A stretch of 64,000 nt of DNA from CAZGYE01 sp964530165 (lineage in GTDB: Bacteria; Planctomycetota; Planctomycetia; Planctomycetales; Planctomycetaceae): assembly GCA_964530165.1 (NCBI GenBank), contig CAZGYE010000001.1, positions 1 to 64,000 of the forward strand, in the 5' to 3' direction. The notes below the pieces were generated by a model, which ran no database searches, was not told the origin of the DNA, and saw nothing but the letters and a program-made list of their open reading frames with translations. Position 1 is the first letter of the stretch. Every line of letters starts with the position of its first letter. The position numbers and the translations under genes were made by a program. Shown piece by piece: positions 1 to 8,577 of this stretch.

Positions 1-113
1 TTATGCCAACGGCAGCAAGAACCACCCTGGTTGGAGGGTACACTGCGGGGCGCTCGTCTACGCGCCGCCACCCAGTAGCAAGTCACGTCGGACAACTCCC
101 CGGAAATAACCGC

Positions 114-479
114 TCAATCGAACCACTCGTCCGACGGATCGAACTTGGGCAAGACGAAGATCAACACCCTCATTTCCCCGACGGCGCGATGGCGGACGCC
201 GGGGGGAATCAGAATGCACATTCCCGGCTTGACGGCGATCAGCTCGTCGTCGAGCTGCATCTGCGCATCCGCACTGCAATCCAGAAAGTAATAGGTCTCG
301 GTCAGGCGTTTGTGGTAGTGCCGCTTCGCGTCTTCGGAGATCTCGGTGACGTGCACCGTCCCAGGGAACTCTTCGACTTCGGAAAACGCGCGACGGGCGG
401 CGCCGCAGGGACATGAGACGCTGGAGACTTCGGAGAAGTCCACAATGTGATACCGGCCGGCAGTTGTTGGCTTACTCAT
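114..479 (-). CDS. Small single-domain cupin protein
   Basis: A 121-residue protein that is essentially one cupin barrel. Cupin motif 1 is visible as His54-x-His56-x4-Glu61 (HYHKRLTE) and motif 2 as the PPGVRH turn with His97, so the usual metal ligands are present. An N-terminal Cys-Pro-Cys (residues 23-25) is unusual but cannot be interpreted. The gene starts 18 nt after the stop of the iron-sulfur flavoprotein gene at 498-1073 on the same strand, so the two are probably co-transcribed. No strong Shine-Dalgarno is visible. The substrate is unknown; small cupins of this type are sugar isomerases, dioxygenases or ligand sensors. The fold call is firm, the function is not. Confidence 0.8.
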   Translation of the reverse strand: MSKPTTAGRYHIVDFSEVSSVSCPCGAARRAFSEVEEFPGTVHVTEISEDAKRHYHKRLTETYYFLDCSADAQMQLDDELIAVKPGMCILIPPGVRHRAVGEMRVLIFVLPKFDPSDEWFD

Positions 480-497
480 TGTTCTTGTTTCTCATCG

Positions 498-1073
498 TCA
501 TGCGTTGAGTTTTCGAAGCAGGAAGGCCATGTTGTGGGCAAGGTTCTTGACGGTTTGTATTCCCTCGGCGTCGTGGGCCGCTTCGCCCTTCTCGCGGCCG
601 ATGGCGATGTTCCAGTAAGTGGAGCCTGGGATGAACATCTCGTTAATCAGAAAGAAGTAGTTGAGCTGCGCGAAGGTGAAATTGTGGCCGGCGCGACGCC
701 CCACCACCACCGCGGCGCCGACTTTGTGTCGCAGGAATTTGTCGTTCTTGAAGGACACATATCCCACGCGGTCCAACAGGGACATCATCTGCGGGCTGGC
801 CGAACCGAAATAGACCGGTGAGCCGACGAGAATCCCGTCCGCCTCCCGGAAACGATCGAGCACGCCGTCAAAGTCCGGATCGTCGAGCGTGCAGTCGGGT
901 GGGTCCGCGCCTTCACAGTTGTCGCACGCGGTACACGGGAGTATCTGACGGCCGGCGAGCGAAAAGAACTCGGTTTCAATTCCTTCCGTTGCCAACTCGC
1001 CCAGTGCCGTTTGGATGAGGAACTCGGTGTTCCCGTCGCAGCGTGGACTTCCTGAAATGCCAAGTACCTTCAT
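498..1073 (-). CDS. Iron-sulfur flavoprotein (Isf-like), NADPH-dependent FMN reductase family
   Basis: A 191-residue flavodoxin-fold protein. The N-terminus has the GSPR phosphate-binding turn (residues 8-11) of FMN_red proteins. Residues 47-61 hold the compact cysteine motif C-x2-C-x2-C-x7-C, which in methanogen and bacterial Isf proteins binds a [4Fe-4S] cluster beside FMN. This suggests a small cytoplasmic electron carrier or quinone/flavin reductase. The ATG at 1073 is preferred because GGAGG lies five bases upstream; the GTG at 1079 falls inside that Shine-Dalgarno. It is first in a two-gene unit with the cupin at 114-479. The electron partner is unknown. Confidence 0.85.
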   Translation of the reverse strand: MKVLGISGSPRCDGNTEFLIQTALGELATEGIETEFFSLAGRQILPCTACDNCEGADPPDCTLDDPDFDGVLDRFREADGILVGSPVYFGSASPQMMSLLDRVGYVSFKNDKFLRHKVGAAVVVGRRAGHNFTFAQLNYFFLINEMFIPGSTYWNIAIGREKGEAAHDAEGIQTVKNLAHNMAFLLRKLNA

Positions 1074-1337
1074 GTTCACCTCCGAGAGTCGCTGCTGAAA
1101 AGAAGCTCAACGATGAGTCGGCCCGGTCACGTTTTTCCTGACGCATTATGATAACACGGTTACCCTTCAAGGACCCCCATCCGCCGCAAAATGCGGCTCG
1201 TCGCGGGGGCGGAACTTGGATGTTTTGCGGTCTTTCATTATGCTCATGAGAGTTCGACCGGGCCTACTGGCAGTCGCCCTGGCATCGAACGCTCGCACCT
1301 TGACCTTCCTTTGACTGAGAATCAACAGGTATCCGTC

Positions 1338-2309
1338 ATGAATTCCCCGCAAACTCGCCGCCGTCAATTCTTGAAATCCGCCGCCGCGGCCACGCTCGCC
1401 GGAGGTTGGCTCGCATGGGACGCGTCGTCGCAGCTCCGAGCCGGCCAGACCGCCGCGAAGAAAAAAGCCATTCGTCTCGGCGCGCCCGTCTTCGGTGCGT
1501 CCCAAGACCCCGGGGAACTCGCGTTAGCGCACCGCAAGCTGGGCTACCGTGCTGCGTATTGTCCTCCCGCGGGCCTGGACGACAAGGACCGCATCCGTGA
1601 GATTTCCGCCGCGTTCCGAAAGCACGACGTGGTGATTGCCGAGGTGGGTCGCTGGTGCAACCTGCTGGATGCCGACGCGAAAAAGCGGGCCGCCAACCTG
1701 CAGCGAGTCACCAAGGGCCTAGCCCTGGCGGATGCAGTGGGGGCGCGCTGCTGCGTGGACATTGCGGGATCGTACAACACCGAGGTTTGGTACGGGCCGC
1801 ACGCCGAGAACCTCTCGCAGCGGTTCTTCGACGAGACGGTCGAGAACGCCCGCAAGATCATCGACGCGGTGCAGCCCAAGCGGGCGAAATTCTGCTTCGA
1901 GATGATGGGCTGGGCGCTGCCGGACAGCGCGGACGCCTACCTGAAGCTGATCAAAGCGGTCGACCGCGAGGCGTTTGCCGTGCATCTGGACCCCTGCAAC
2001 CTGGTCAATTCCCCGCAGCGGTTCTACGACAATCGGGCGCTGTTGAACGAGTGCTTCGACAAGCTGGGCCCGTGGATTGTGAGCTGTCACGCCAAGGACG
2101 TCGCCTGGGAAGTCGGCATGCAGATCCACTTCCGCGAAGTCACGCTGGGGGCGGGATCGCTCGACTATACCACTTATCTGAAGCGTCTGGCCGCCCTGCC
2201 CCACGATGTACCCCTGATGATCGAGCACATGAAAGGGCCGGAAGAATACGACAAGTCGCGGCGGCATCTGCTGGAGCTGGGAAAGAAGATCGGAATCGCC
2301 TTCGCGTGA
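1338..2309 (+). CDS. Tat-exported sugar phosphate isomerase/epimerase-like TIM barrel
   Basis: A 323-residue xylose-isomerase-like TIM-barrel protein. The chosen ATG at 1338 begins a clean twin-arginine signal (RRRQFLKSAAAATLAGG, residues 7-23); the longer frame from 1191 is rejected because it puts the signal inside the protein. The mature part has family features: conserved acidic and His residues such as HLDPCNL, SCHAKDV and MIEHMKG near the ends of barrel strands, which usually bind a divalent metal. Such exported isomerase homologues are very numerous in planctomycetes, often beside Gfo/Idh/MocA or DUF1080 genes. The actual sugar is unknown. It stands alone on the plus strand, with the beta-barrel gene 90 nt downstream. 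Confidence 0.85.
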   Translation: MNSPQTRRRQFLKSAAAATLAGGWLAWDASSQLRAGQTAAKKKAIRLGAPVFGASQDPGELALAHRKLGYRAAYCPPAGLDDKDRIREISAAFRKHDVVIAEVGRWCNLLDADAKKRAANLQRVTKGLALADAVGARCCVDIAGSYNTEVWYGPHAENLSQRFFDETVENARKIIDAVQPKRAKFCFEMMGWALPDSADAYLKLIKAVDREAFAVHLDPCNLVNSPQRFYDNRALLNECFDKLGPWIVSCHAKDVAWEVGMQIHFREVTLGAGSLDYTTYLKRLAALPHDVPLMIEHMKGPEEYDKSRRHLLELGKKIGIAFA

Positions 2310-2399
2310 GTTCGCGTCGCTCTTGACTCATTTCTTGGTTGCTGCTATTTCGCTGCCTTGCCTTGTTCCTTTCTCAGAATCTCCCAATTCTCATCGCGA

Positions 2400-3401
2400 A
2401 TGCGTAGCCTTTTGAATACTACCGCTCGTCTACGCGGTTCGTTGGTCGCCGTCGTCGCTGTTGTGCTGGTGCCTGCCGCCGCGATGGGTCAAACCCGTGT
2501 GGTCCAGCCGCTCAGTCAGTCGCCCGATTTCATGGAGCTGGCCCGTCCCACGCCCGCGGAGACGGAACTGGACCGAAGCCGTCTTTTCCCGCCGCCACCG
2601 CCGTGCGACGAAGACCGTCTCTGCGGCGTCGAACCGAGGCCGTTCGTTGTCCCCCATCAAACGCGATTCTCTGCGACTTGGCTGGCCGGCGATGGAGATC
2701 GGCTGGGGATGACTGACTTCAACATCTACGAAACGCTGGCCTTTCCCGCCATGCAGGGACTGACTCTCACGCCCGGGTTCGGACTGCATCTGCTCGACGG
2801 ACCGTCTCGAACCGATCTGCCGCCGCGTCTGTACGACGCGCACTTGGAAATCGGCTGGCAGAAACAATACAGTCCCCGGTTCAGCTATCAGTTGTCCGTG
2901 ACGCCGAGCGTCTACAGCGATTTCGACAACGACAGCTCCGACGCGGTGCGGATTCTCGGCCGCGCTTTGGGCTTTTACGCCTGGAAGCCGACGACGCAGT
3001 TGGTCTTTGGAGTGGCTTACCTCGATCGAGAAGACGTGCGGGTGCTGCCGGCGTTCGGTCTGATTTGGGCGCAAAACGAAGCAACTCGCTGGGAGATCGT
3101 CTTTCCCAAACCGCGTTTCGCGTGGCGTTTCGATCAGCAGGGGAACCGCGAACGATGGGTCTACCTGGCCGGAGAGTTCGGCGGCGGCTCGTGGGCCGTC
3201 CAGCGGGCTTCCGGCGCCGACGACGTCGCCACCTACAGCGACTGGCGTCTCAACGCCGGCCTGGAGATCAAGTATCAAGGCGGCCGTTCGTTGCTGTTCG
3301 AAGCCGGTTACGTCTTCAATCGCGAGCTGGAGTACAAGTCCGATCGGGGCAACTTCGAACCAGACGACACCGTGATGCTCCGAGCGGGCGTGACGTTCTG
3401 A
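2400..3401 (+). CDS. Secreted or outer-membrane beta-barrel-like protein, unknown function
   Basis: A 333-residue protein with a Sec signal (hydrophobic LVAVVAVVLVPAAAMGQ; likely cleavage after AMG). The rest is rich in alternating Tyr/Trp/Phe strands (LHLEIGW, YQLSVTPSVYS, LLFEAGYVFN) and ends in phenylalanine (MLRAGVTF), as outer-membrane barrels often do. I recognise no catalytic motif; it resembles planctomycete DUF6268-type proteins but that is a guess. The ATG at 2400 is preferred over an upstream in-frame start at 2358 because it directly precedes the basic n-region of the signal peptide. It lies 90 nt after the isomerase-like gene and converges on the Sua5 gene, with only 17 nt between the two stops. 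Confidence 0.6.
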   Translation: MRSLLNTTARLRGSLVAVVAVVLVPAAAMGQTRVVQPLSQSPDFMELARPTPAETELDRSRLFPPPPPCDEDRLCGVEPRPFVVPHQTRFSATWLAGDGDRLGMTDFNIYETLAFPAMQGLTLTPGFGLHLLDGPSRTDLPPRLYDAHLEIGWQKQYSPRFSYQLSVTPSVYSDFDNDSSDAVRILGRALGFYAWKPTTQLVFGVAYLDREDVRVLPAFGLIWAQNEATRWEIVFPKPRFAWRFDQQGNRERWVYLAGEFGGGSWAVQRASGADDVATYSDWRLNAGLEIKYQGGRSLLFEAGYVFNRELEYKSDRGNFEPDDTVMLRAGVTF

Positions 3402-3418
3402 GAAGAGTATGATGGGGG

Positions 3419-4405
3419 TCAGGAAGACCTCTCCAGCCGGTCGTTCAGCGCGCGTCCGAGTCCTTCGTCGGGAAAGGTGAAAGCGACGATGTAATCCAGC
3501 CCGATTGCGTCCAGGCGGTGCAAGGCGGCGAAGAAGTTTGTTGCCGCTTCGCGCAGGTCGCCGGTCTCCGACAGGACTTCGACGGCCGCGTATGGGGACG
3601 CGTCTTGAACTGGCTGCGGCGAGAGCAGGCCGACGCGTTGACCGGGTGGCACGTGTGGCGTTTCGGCTGCGATCACGAGCGGCGTTTTTGGCGCAGGTGA
3701 AAAAGGGGACAGGTCCAATGTGTGCGTAGCACCCTGCGGGCCGTCCCGGCAAATTGGACCTGTCCCCTTTTTCACCCCGGTTTTGCCGGGCGGTGAGACC
3801 GGACCGATCAGCCCTTCGATCTCCTCGACCGGCAAGCCTCCCGGACGCAGCAGCGCCGCCGAGGGCAAGAGCGCGAGCACGGACGATTCAATACCAATCC
3901 GGCACGGGCCGCCGTCCAGGATGTAGTCGATCTGCTCGCCGAGCTGTTCCGCGACGTGTTCGGGGCGTGTCGGGCTGAGTTGTCCGAACGGATTGGCGCT
4001 GGGGGCGGCCACGGGCCGATCGGTTTCGCGCAACAGCTCCAACGCCAGCGGATGGTCCGGGATGCGGACGGCCACCGTCGGCAAACCGGATGTCACCAGG
4101 TCCGGCACAGCATCGGTTTTCGGCAAAACGAGCGTCAATGGCCCCGGCCAAAACGCGTCGGCCAGTTTTCTCGCCGCTGCGGGAACATCGGTCGCCAGTT
4201 GTTCCAGCCAGGTGGCTTCGGCAACGTGTAGGATAAGCGGATCGAACCGCGGCCGGGCTTTGACCTCGAAGATGCGGGCGACGGCCCTGACGTCGAAAGC
4301 GTTGCCGCCCAGTCCGTAGACCGTCTCCGTTGCGAAAGCTACCAGGCCGCCGGATTTGAGGATCTCGGCCGCACGCCTGACATCGGTGCCGATGGGACAA
4401 ACCAT
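3419..4405 (-). CDS. tsaC: L-threonylcarbamoyladenylate synthase, Sua5 type, with a repeat insert
   Basis: A 328-residue YrdC/Sua5 enzyme that makes threonylcarbamoyl-AMP from Thr, bicarbonate and ATP for the t6A37 modification of ANN-decoding tRNAs. The YrdC domain (about 8-195) shows the family landmarks ATETVYGLGG, KARPRFDPLILH, FWPGPLTLVL, PSAN and IESSV. A C-terminal Sua5 domain follows (about 238-328). Residues 210-236 in the linker are encoded by an 81-bp palindromic element (3696-3776), replacing the region where relatives have a short linker before the APKTPL motif. The ATG at 4405 is chosen because the upstream frame is translated heptad-repeat DNA. The insert keeps frame, so the gene is probably active. 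Confidence 0.93.
   Translation of the reverse strand: MVCPIGTDVRRAAEILKSGGLVAFATETVYGLGGNAFDVRAVARIFEVKARPRFDPLILHVAEATWLEQLATDVPAAARKLADAFWPGPLTLVLPKTDAVPDLVTSGLPTVAVRIPDHPLALELLRETDRPVAAPSANPFGQLSPTRPEHVAEQLGEQIDYILDGGPCRIGIESSVLALLPSAALLRPGGLPVEEIEGLIGPVSPPGKTGVKKGTGPICRDGPQGATHTLDLSPFSPAPKTPLVIAAETPHVPPGQRVGLLSPQPVQDASPYAAVEVLSETGDLREAATNFFAALHRLDAIGLDYIVAFTFPDEGLGRALNDRLERSS
3696..3776. repeat. 81-bp palindromic element inserted in frame in the Sua5 gene
   Basis: Perfect 24-bp terminal inverted repeats (3696-3719 and 3753-3776; core GGGGACAGGTCCAAT) flank a 33-bp GC-rich centre. The total length is 27 codons, adding residues 210-236 to Sua5 with no stop or frameshift. It looks like a REP/MITE-type element. 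Only one copy is present in this window. Confidence 0.85.
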
Positions 4406-4418
4406 TGGACTGAAGATT

Positions 4419-4488
4419 GAGTTCGGAATTCGGAATTCGGAGTTAAGAACTCGGAGTTTCATTCCACACTCCACACTCCGCACTCTGC
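4419..4488. repeat. Period-7 dyad array (10 heptads)
   Basis: Ten consecutive 7-mers in strict register: GAGTTCG, GAATTCG, GAATTCG, GAGTTAA, GAACTCG, GAGTTTC, then ATTCCAC, ACTCCAC, ACTCCGC, ACTCTGC. The first half is roughly complementary to the second, so the array can fold as a long imperfect hairpin. It ends 5 nt from the stop codon of the TPR lipoprotein gene (4494) and lies before the Sua5 start. Confidence 0.8.
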
Positions 4489-4493
4489 CACGG

Positions 4494-5648
4494 TCAATTG
4501 TCCGTTGTCAATCCCCGGAGCTGGTTCTTCCACTGCTCAAATTGCTGCGGAGTCGTCCCGGAAGGGACTTGTGGTTGAGCGCCGGCCGGTTCGCGTGGTG
4601 CGGCAATCTGCTGCTGCGGTCCCGTCGGCCGGCCGAGCGAGTGACCGGAATAGACCGGCTGGTCTCCCCGCAATTGCAGGCCGGGGAGCTGTCCATTCAG
4701 AGCGGCCGATTGCCCGTTCGGTCGCGACGCCGGCTGAAAGTGCGTGGGATTCACAACACCACTTGGCACGGCTTGAGGCCTCGGCGCCTGGTAAGGAGCC
4801 AAATCGTTCGACTGGAACGGGACGCTGTGGGGCGAAGGGGACGAATTGCTGGAGGCTGGTTGGCTGACAGAAGCGCCGGCAAGCATCAGCCGGTCTTCCC
4901 GTTCGCGGCGAACCAGGTTGAGCATTTTCTGGGCTTGCTGCAGGTCGGGCTTCTTGATGACCGCCTGCATGAAATGCTGCTCGGCAGAGTCCAGGTGGCC
5001 TTGCTGGTACAAGATGTAGCCAATGTTGTAGTGGGCTTGGGCGTTCCCCACTGTTTTGGTGAAGTGAGGCATGGCGCCGGAGAGGTCGCCGGATCGCGCC
5101 AGAGCCACAGCCAGGTGATACCGATAGGTGGGTTCGTTGGGAGCCGCCATCATGGCGGAATTGAGGCTCTTGATTGCTTCCTTCCACCGCTGCTGAGAGA
5201 CGTAAAACTGTCCGATGGCGTGCTGGACGCCCGGGTCATTGGGTTGCAGCCGCAGCGCCTGCTTGAATTCTTGCTCGGCCTCGTGAGAGTGTCCGGCCAA
5301 CTGATCGAGACGGGCCAAGCCCAAGATAGCATCTACCGACTTCGGCTTCTCGCCGAGCACGAGCTCGTAACGCCGGCGGGCTTCGGCAGCGTCTCCTTGC
5401 TCCTCTGTGAGCCGAGCGTAAGCCAGATTGAGTTTGGCGGGATCTTTCAATTTACGGTCCGCCGGCGAGAACAACCGATTGTGGTCCGCCGGCGAGGACT
5501 TCTGAGTTTGCTTTGCCGAGAATTTGGTCCACGCACTCTGCAGGCCGCTGGCGGGATTGAAGCCTGCCGGCGTGGCGCAGCCCACAACAGTCGCCGAAAC
5601 ACAGATCACTGCCCACAGAGAGCATCGAGCGAATGCACCGGTCGTCAC
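4494..5648 (-). CDS. TPR-repeat lipoprotein
   Basis: A 384-residue predicted lipoprotein. It is read from the GTG at 5648, which has GGAGGG five bases upstream; the ATG at 5753 has no such site and would bury the signal. From the GTG, a short basic n-region leads into a hydrophobic stretch ending in the lipobox VVGC. About five tetratricopeptide repeats follow (about residues 60-250; Y-x-L-A-x-A and G-x-A-x-A patterns such as LNLAYARL and AHYNIGYILYQQG). The last 130 residues are Pro/Gln/Ser-rich and low complexity. A protein-protein scaffold in the envelope is likely. It is last in a minus-strand run after the AAA ATPase, 140 nt away. Confidence 0.78.
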   Translation of the reverse strand: MTTGAFARCSLWAVICVSATVVGCATPAGFNPASGLQSAWTKFSAKQTQKSSPADHNRLFSPADRKLKDPAKLNLAYARLTEEQGDAAEARRRYELVLGEKPKSVDAILGLARLDQLAGHSHEAEQEFKQALRLQPNDPGVQHAIGQFYVSQQRWKEAIKSLNSAMMAAPNEPTYRYHLAVALARSGDLSGAMPHFTKTVGNAQAHYNIGYILYQQGHLDSAEQHFMQAVIKKPDLQQAQKMLNLVRREREDRLMLAGASVSQPASSNSSPSPHSVPFQSNDLAPYQAPRPQAVPSGVVNPTHFQPASRPNGQSAALNGQLPGLQLRGDQPVYSGHSLGRPTGPQQQIAAPREPAGAQPQVPSGTTPQQFEQWKNQLRGLTTDN

Positions 5649-5788
5649 GTCAACCCTCCGTGTCGGCAAACCAAGCCGCGCCGGGTTGGCCAACGAGATC
5701 GTGATGGTTAGATCGATTGAAACCGAAAGCGAAACCGGCAAGCCGGTTGGCAAGACAGGAACCGAGCGAGGAGAATTCCTCAGTGAGC

Positions 5789-7234
5789 TTAAAGCTGGCA
5801 GAAGAAACGCTGCGTCGCTTCCGCCATCAATTCAGACGTCAGTAGCAACTGCTGATCTCTAAATCGGCAGACCGAGTGTGCAATCTCCAACAAATCTCGC
5901 GGGTCGCTTGATCTGGGGGGTTTGCCACGATCGTAGAAGTTAGAAAAGAGGTATTCTACGGCATCGGGATTGTATGGGATTTGCCGCTGCCGACAAACGA
6001 GTTGGAAGATCTCGGTGAACAACTCGCGGCCCGGGGGAGGGATTTCGATCTTGTGCCGGATCCGCCGCAGGAAGGCCTCGTCGACCAGTTCCCGTGGATC
6101 GAGGTTCGTCGAGAAAATGATGAGTTGCTCGAACGGGACGGCAAATTTTTTTCCAGTCGCCAGCGACAGGTAGTCGATCCGTTCTTCGAGCGGTAGAATC
6201 CAGCGGTTCAGCAGATCGCGGGGGCTGACGATTTGCCGGCCGAAGTCGTCGACGAGAAACACCCCGCCGTTGGCCTTGATGTGCAAGGGGGCGGTGTAAA
6301 AGTTGCTCGTCGTGTTGTACCGCAGATCGAGCATTTCCAGCGTCAATTCCCCCCCGGTGACGACCACCGGCCGCCGCACGCGCCGCCAGCGCAGGTCCTG
6401 CGACGGCTGAGTTCCGGCGGCACTCGGGTCGGCCGACGCATCGGCCCTCGAATCGGATGGAGTGTGTCTTGGGATCTCGACATGGTCGGTTGCTTGGTGA
6501 ATGGTCGGGTCGAAGAGCGTGATAATGCTGCTGTCCGTGTGAATGGCGTAGGGGACGTAGATGTCGCCGCCGTAATTGTTCAGGAATGTACCCAACCCCT
6601 TGGCGATCATGGTCTTGCCGTTGCCCGGCGGCCCGAAGATGAAGATCGATCGGCCGCTGCAGACGGCCGGCCCCAACTCGTCGATCAGCTTCGGGCGAAC
6701 GATCAGCCCGCTGAAGGCTTTCCTCAGGGCTTCGGTTCGGCACACGGTTCCGGCAACGGCCTGCTTGCGGCATTGCTGGGTGTAATTTTCTAAGGTGACT
6801 GGGGCCGGTCCCACATATCGGCATTGTTCGAAGGCTTCGCGGGCGCGGTGGCGACCAACGTCGGTCAAGTTGAAGCGGTACGATGCCGTGCCGATCAGCT
6901 CTCCCGAGGCGACCTCGATGCAGCGTTCGTCCTTGAGGAAGCGGAGTCCCTCATCAACCACTTGGAACGGCAGCCGAGCCTGTCGGGAGATGTCGATCCC
7001 CAGCAGGTTCCCCTCCAAGTAAAGCTGCTTGAGAATCAGGTCGCAGACCTGGACAAGCGTCAGGCCGCTGGCGGCCAGCGTGATCGGACTGGGCGGCACC
7101 GGGGCGGAACGCGACTGTTCCTGCCCAGTTGCGGGAGATTCCTGGAGGTCGGGCGTCGGCTGAGGGCGTTCACTCGGCGGTTCGAACAGATTGGAATAGA
7201 GGTCCGCCGCTTGATGCGACCCATTGTCGATCAT
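5789..7234 (-). CDS. AAA+ ATPase with N-terminal winged-helix-like region
   Basis: A 481-residue ATPase. The first 50 residues are Pro/Gln/Ser-rich. Residues 55-135 look like a small helical, winged-helix-like domain. The AAA+ core starts near 165 with Walker A GPPGNGKT (201-208); Walker B is VFLVDDFGRQ near 330, and sensor/arginine-finger candidates are in IFSTNLDPRELVDEAFLRRIRHKIEI. A His/Asp/Pro-rich insertion separates the Walker motifs. This architecture occurs as a stand-alone ATPase family in planctomycetes and some archaea; the role is not established. It starts 18 nt after the secreted-protein gene at 7253-7957 and is probably co-transcribed with it and with the TPR lipoprotein. Confidence 0.8.
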   Translation of the reverse strand: MIDNGSHQAADLYSNLFEPPSERPQPTPDLQESPATGQEQSRSAPVPPSPITLAASGLTLVQVCDLILKQLYLEGNLLGIDISRQARLPFQVVDEGLRFLKDERCIEVASGELIGTASYRFNLTDVGRHRAREAFEQCRYVGPAPVTLENYTQQCRKQAVAGTVCRTEALRKAFSGLIVRPKLIDELGPAVCSGRSIFIFGPPGNGKTMIAKGLGTFLNNYGGDIYVPYAIHTDSSIITLFDPTIHQATDHVEIPRHTPSDSRADASADPSAAGTQPSQDLRWRRVRRPVVVTGGELTLEMLDLRYNTTSNFYTAPLHIKANGGVFLVDDFGRQIVSPRDLLNRWILPLEERIDYLSLATGKKFAVPFEQLIIFSTNLDPRELVDEAFLRRIRHKIEIPPPGRELFTEIFQLVCRQRQIPYNPDAVEYLFSNFYDRGKPPRSSDPRDLLEIAHSVCRFRDQQLLLTSELMAEATQRFFCQL

Positions 7235-7252
7235 CTCACGTGCTTTCGATGC

Positions 7253-7957
7253 TCACATCCCGCCGGTTGGATCAGCGCTGACACCGCTGGACGAGCTGGG
7301 CAGGGGGATGCGCGGAGCAGGTTGAGTTTGCAGCTCGGCCCGGCGGATGTTGACGATTTCGATCGCCGGACGACCCAAGGGTGAGGTAACCCGCAGCATG
7401 ATCGGCGGAACGTTGCCGTCACCCACCATGGCGACTGCCTCACTGCGGACGCTGGTCATTCGCCTTTGACTTGCCTCGCTGCTTTCGGCGGTCTGCACGA
7501 ACGCCAGACGGTATTTGTCGGGGACGGATTGCAGAATCCAGCGCAGACGAAGTCGACCCGCCTGGGTCAGTTCGTCGGTGGTCGGATCGAAATGGTACTC
7601 ATAGAGTGTCGTCGACATGACCCAACCGTTCGTGATCTGACGGTCCATGATCGACGCCACATACTGCCGATCCTGGCAGATGTACGGATGCGGCCAGTAA
7701 TGCACCGCGTGGAATTTGTGCGAGAACTGTTGACGTTTGCCGGTCGGTCTCGGACGGGGAGGCCACAGCTTGCCCAACTTGTACCGTTGAGGCACACCAA
7801 CGGGAGTCAGCGACTCCTGCTCGTACCAAGCAGCGCTCCACCGCTTCGGGGCCGGTTCGCGGTACTCCGAATTATCCTGGCACTGGGCGATGCCCGGCGC
7901 CGACGTCAGCACCAAAAACAGTGCAGTGGACAACAATCGACGCGTCACACGAGTCAT
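7253..7957 (-). CDS. Secreted protein of unknown function
   Basis: A 234-residue protein. The ATG at 7957 has a purine-rich AAAGGGGGAAA upstream and begins a classic Sec signal (RVTRRLLSTALFLVLTSAPGIAQCQ). The mature part carries aromatic and charged segments including FHAVHYWPHPYICQDRQYV and RYRLAF-like strands, with no recognised catalytic motif. Homologues appear to be planctomycete-restricted proteins beside AAA ATPase and TPR genes, but that is from memory of the context. It is first in a likely three-gene minus-strand unit (secreted protein, AAA ATPase, TPR lipoprotein), suggesting an envelope-associated complex. The function is unknown. Confidence 0.65.
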   Translation of the reverse strand: MTRVTRRLLSTALFLVLTSAPGIAQCQDNSEYREPAPKRWSAAWYEQESLTPVGVPQRYKLGKLWPPRPRPTGKRQQFSHKFHAVHYWPHPYICQDRQYVASIMDRQITNGWVMSTTLYEYHFDPTTDELTQAGRLRLRWILQSVPDKYRLAFVQTAESSEASQRRMTSVRSEAVAMVGDGNVPPIMLRVTSPLGRPAIEIVNIRRAELQTQPAPRIPLPSSSSGVSADPTGGM

Positions 7958-8136
7958 CAAATTTCCCCCTTTGCGGTTCCAGACCGGCCCGGCGAAAAGC
8001 GGACGCAACAGCCGCATTGCGCACCGTCATCTTCGGGCCGTCACATGGAGAACACGACCGTTCTATTTCTCTAGTATCGGCCGTCGGCACGTCCGGTCAT
8101 AACGAGAAAACCGAATGGAACGATGGAAGATTCCAT

Positions 8137-8241
8137 GCGGAATTCGGAATTCAGAGTTCGGAATTTTGTCTTTCACTCCCCATTCCCCATTCCCCATTCC
8201 CCATTCCCCATTCCGCACGCCGCACTCCGCACTCCGCGCTC
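8137..8241. repeat. Period-7 dyad array (15 heptads)
   Basis: In strict 7-nt register: GCGGAAT, TCGGAAT, TCAGAGT, TCGGAAT, two diverged units, then five CCCATTC and several CGCACTC-like units. The GGAAT half is roughly complementary to the ATTCC half. The array ends within about 8 nt of the Rieske gene stop (8250). It fills most of the 292-nt gap between that gene and the secreted-protein gene. Confidence 0.8.
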
Positions 8242-8249
8242 TGCGACGG

Positions 8250-8561
8250 TCAGTCGTCAATCTCCACCAATACGTCGTCGCCTTCGACTGTGACCGCAAA
8301 CGTCGTGTGTTGGATGTTCTCGTTCAGGCAGTGTCGGCCGGACGTGACGTCGAACGGCCACCCGTGCCAGGGACAAGTTACCACACTGCCGCTCACAGAC
8401 CCCTCGGCCAGCGGTCCCCCGGCGTGTGGGCAGATACCGTCGAGCGCGTAGAAAGCACCGTCGACGTTGAATAGGGCGACCACTCGCCCCCCGGCGATCA
8501 GCTCCTTGGCGGTGCCGGGCGGAACGTCGCTGACATCGGCAATACGAAAGGTTTCGGACAT
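8250..8561 (-). CDS. Rieske [2Fe-2S] ferredoxin (non-haem dioxygenase / NirD-like type)
   Basis: A 103-residue single Rieske domain. The cluster ligands are plain: Cys44-x-His46 (CPHAGG) and Cys63-x2-His66 (CPWHGW), separated by 16 residues. This is the spacing of soluble Rieske ferredoxins such as BphF and NirD small subunits. The protein is probably a cytoplasmic one-electron donor to an oxygenase or reductase encoded elsewhere. It begins 16 nt after the stop of the acyltransferase gene (8578-9525), so they form one transcript although no functional link is obvious. The start at 8561 gives the normal family length; a longer frame runs back through the acyltransferase and is rejected. Confidence 0.92.
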   Translation of the reverse strand: MSETFRIADVSDVPPGTAKELIAGGRVVALFNVDGAFYALDGICPHAGGPLAEGSVSGSVVTCPWHGWPFDVTSGRHCLNENIQHTTFAVTVEGDDVLVEIDD

Positions 8562-8577
8562 GGTTCTCGTCTCGTGA

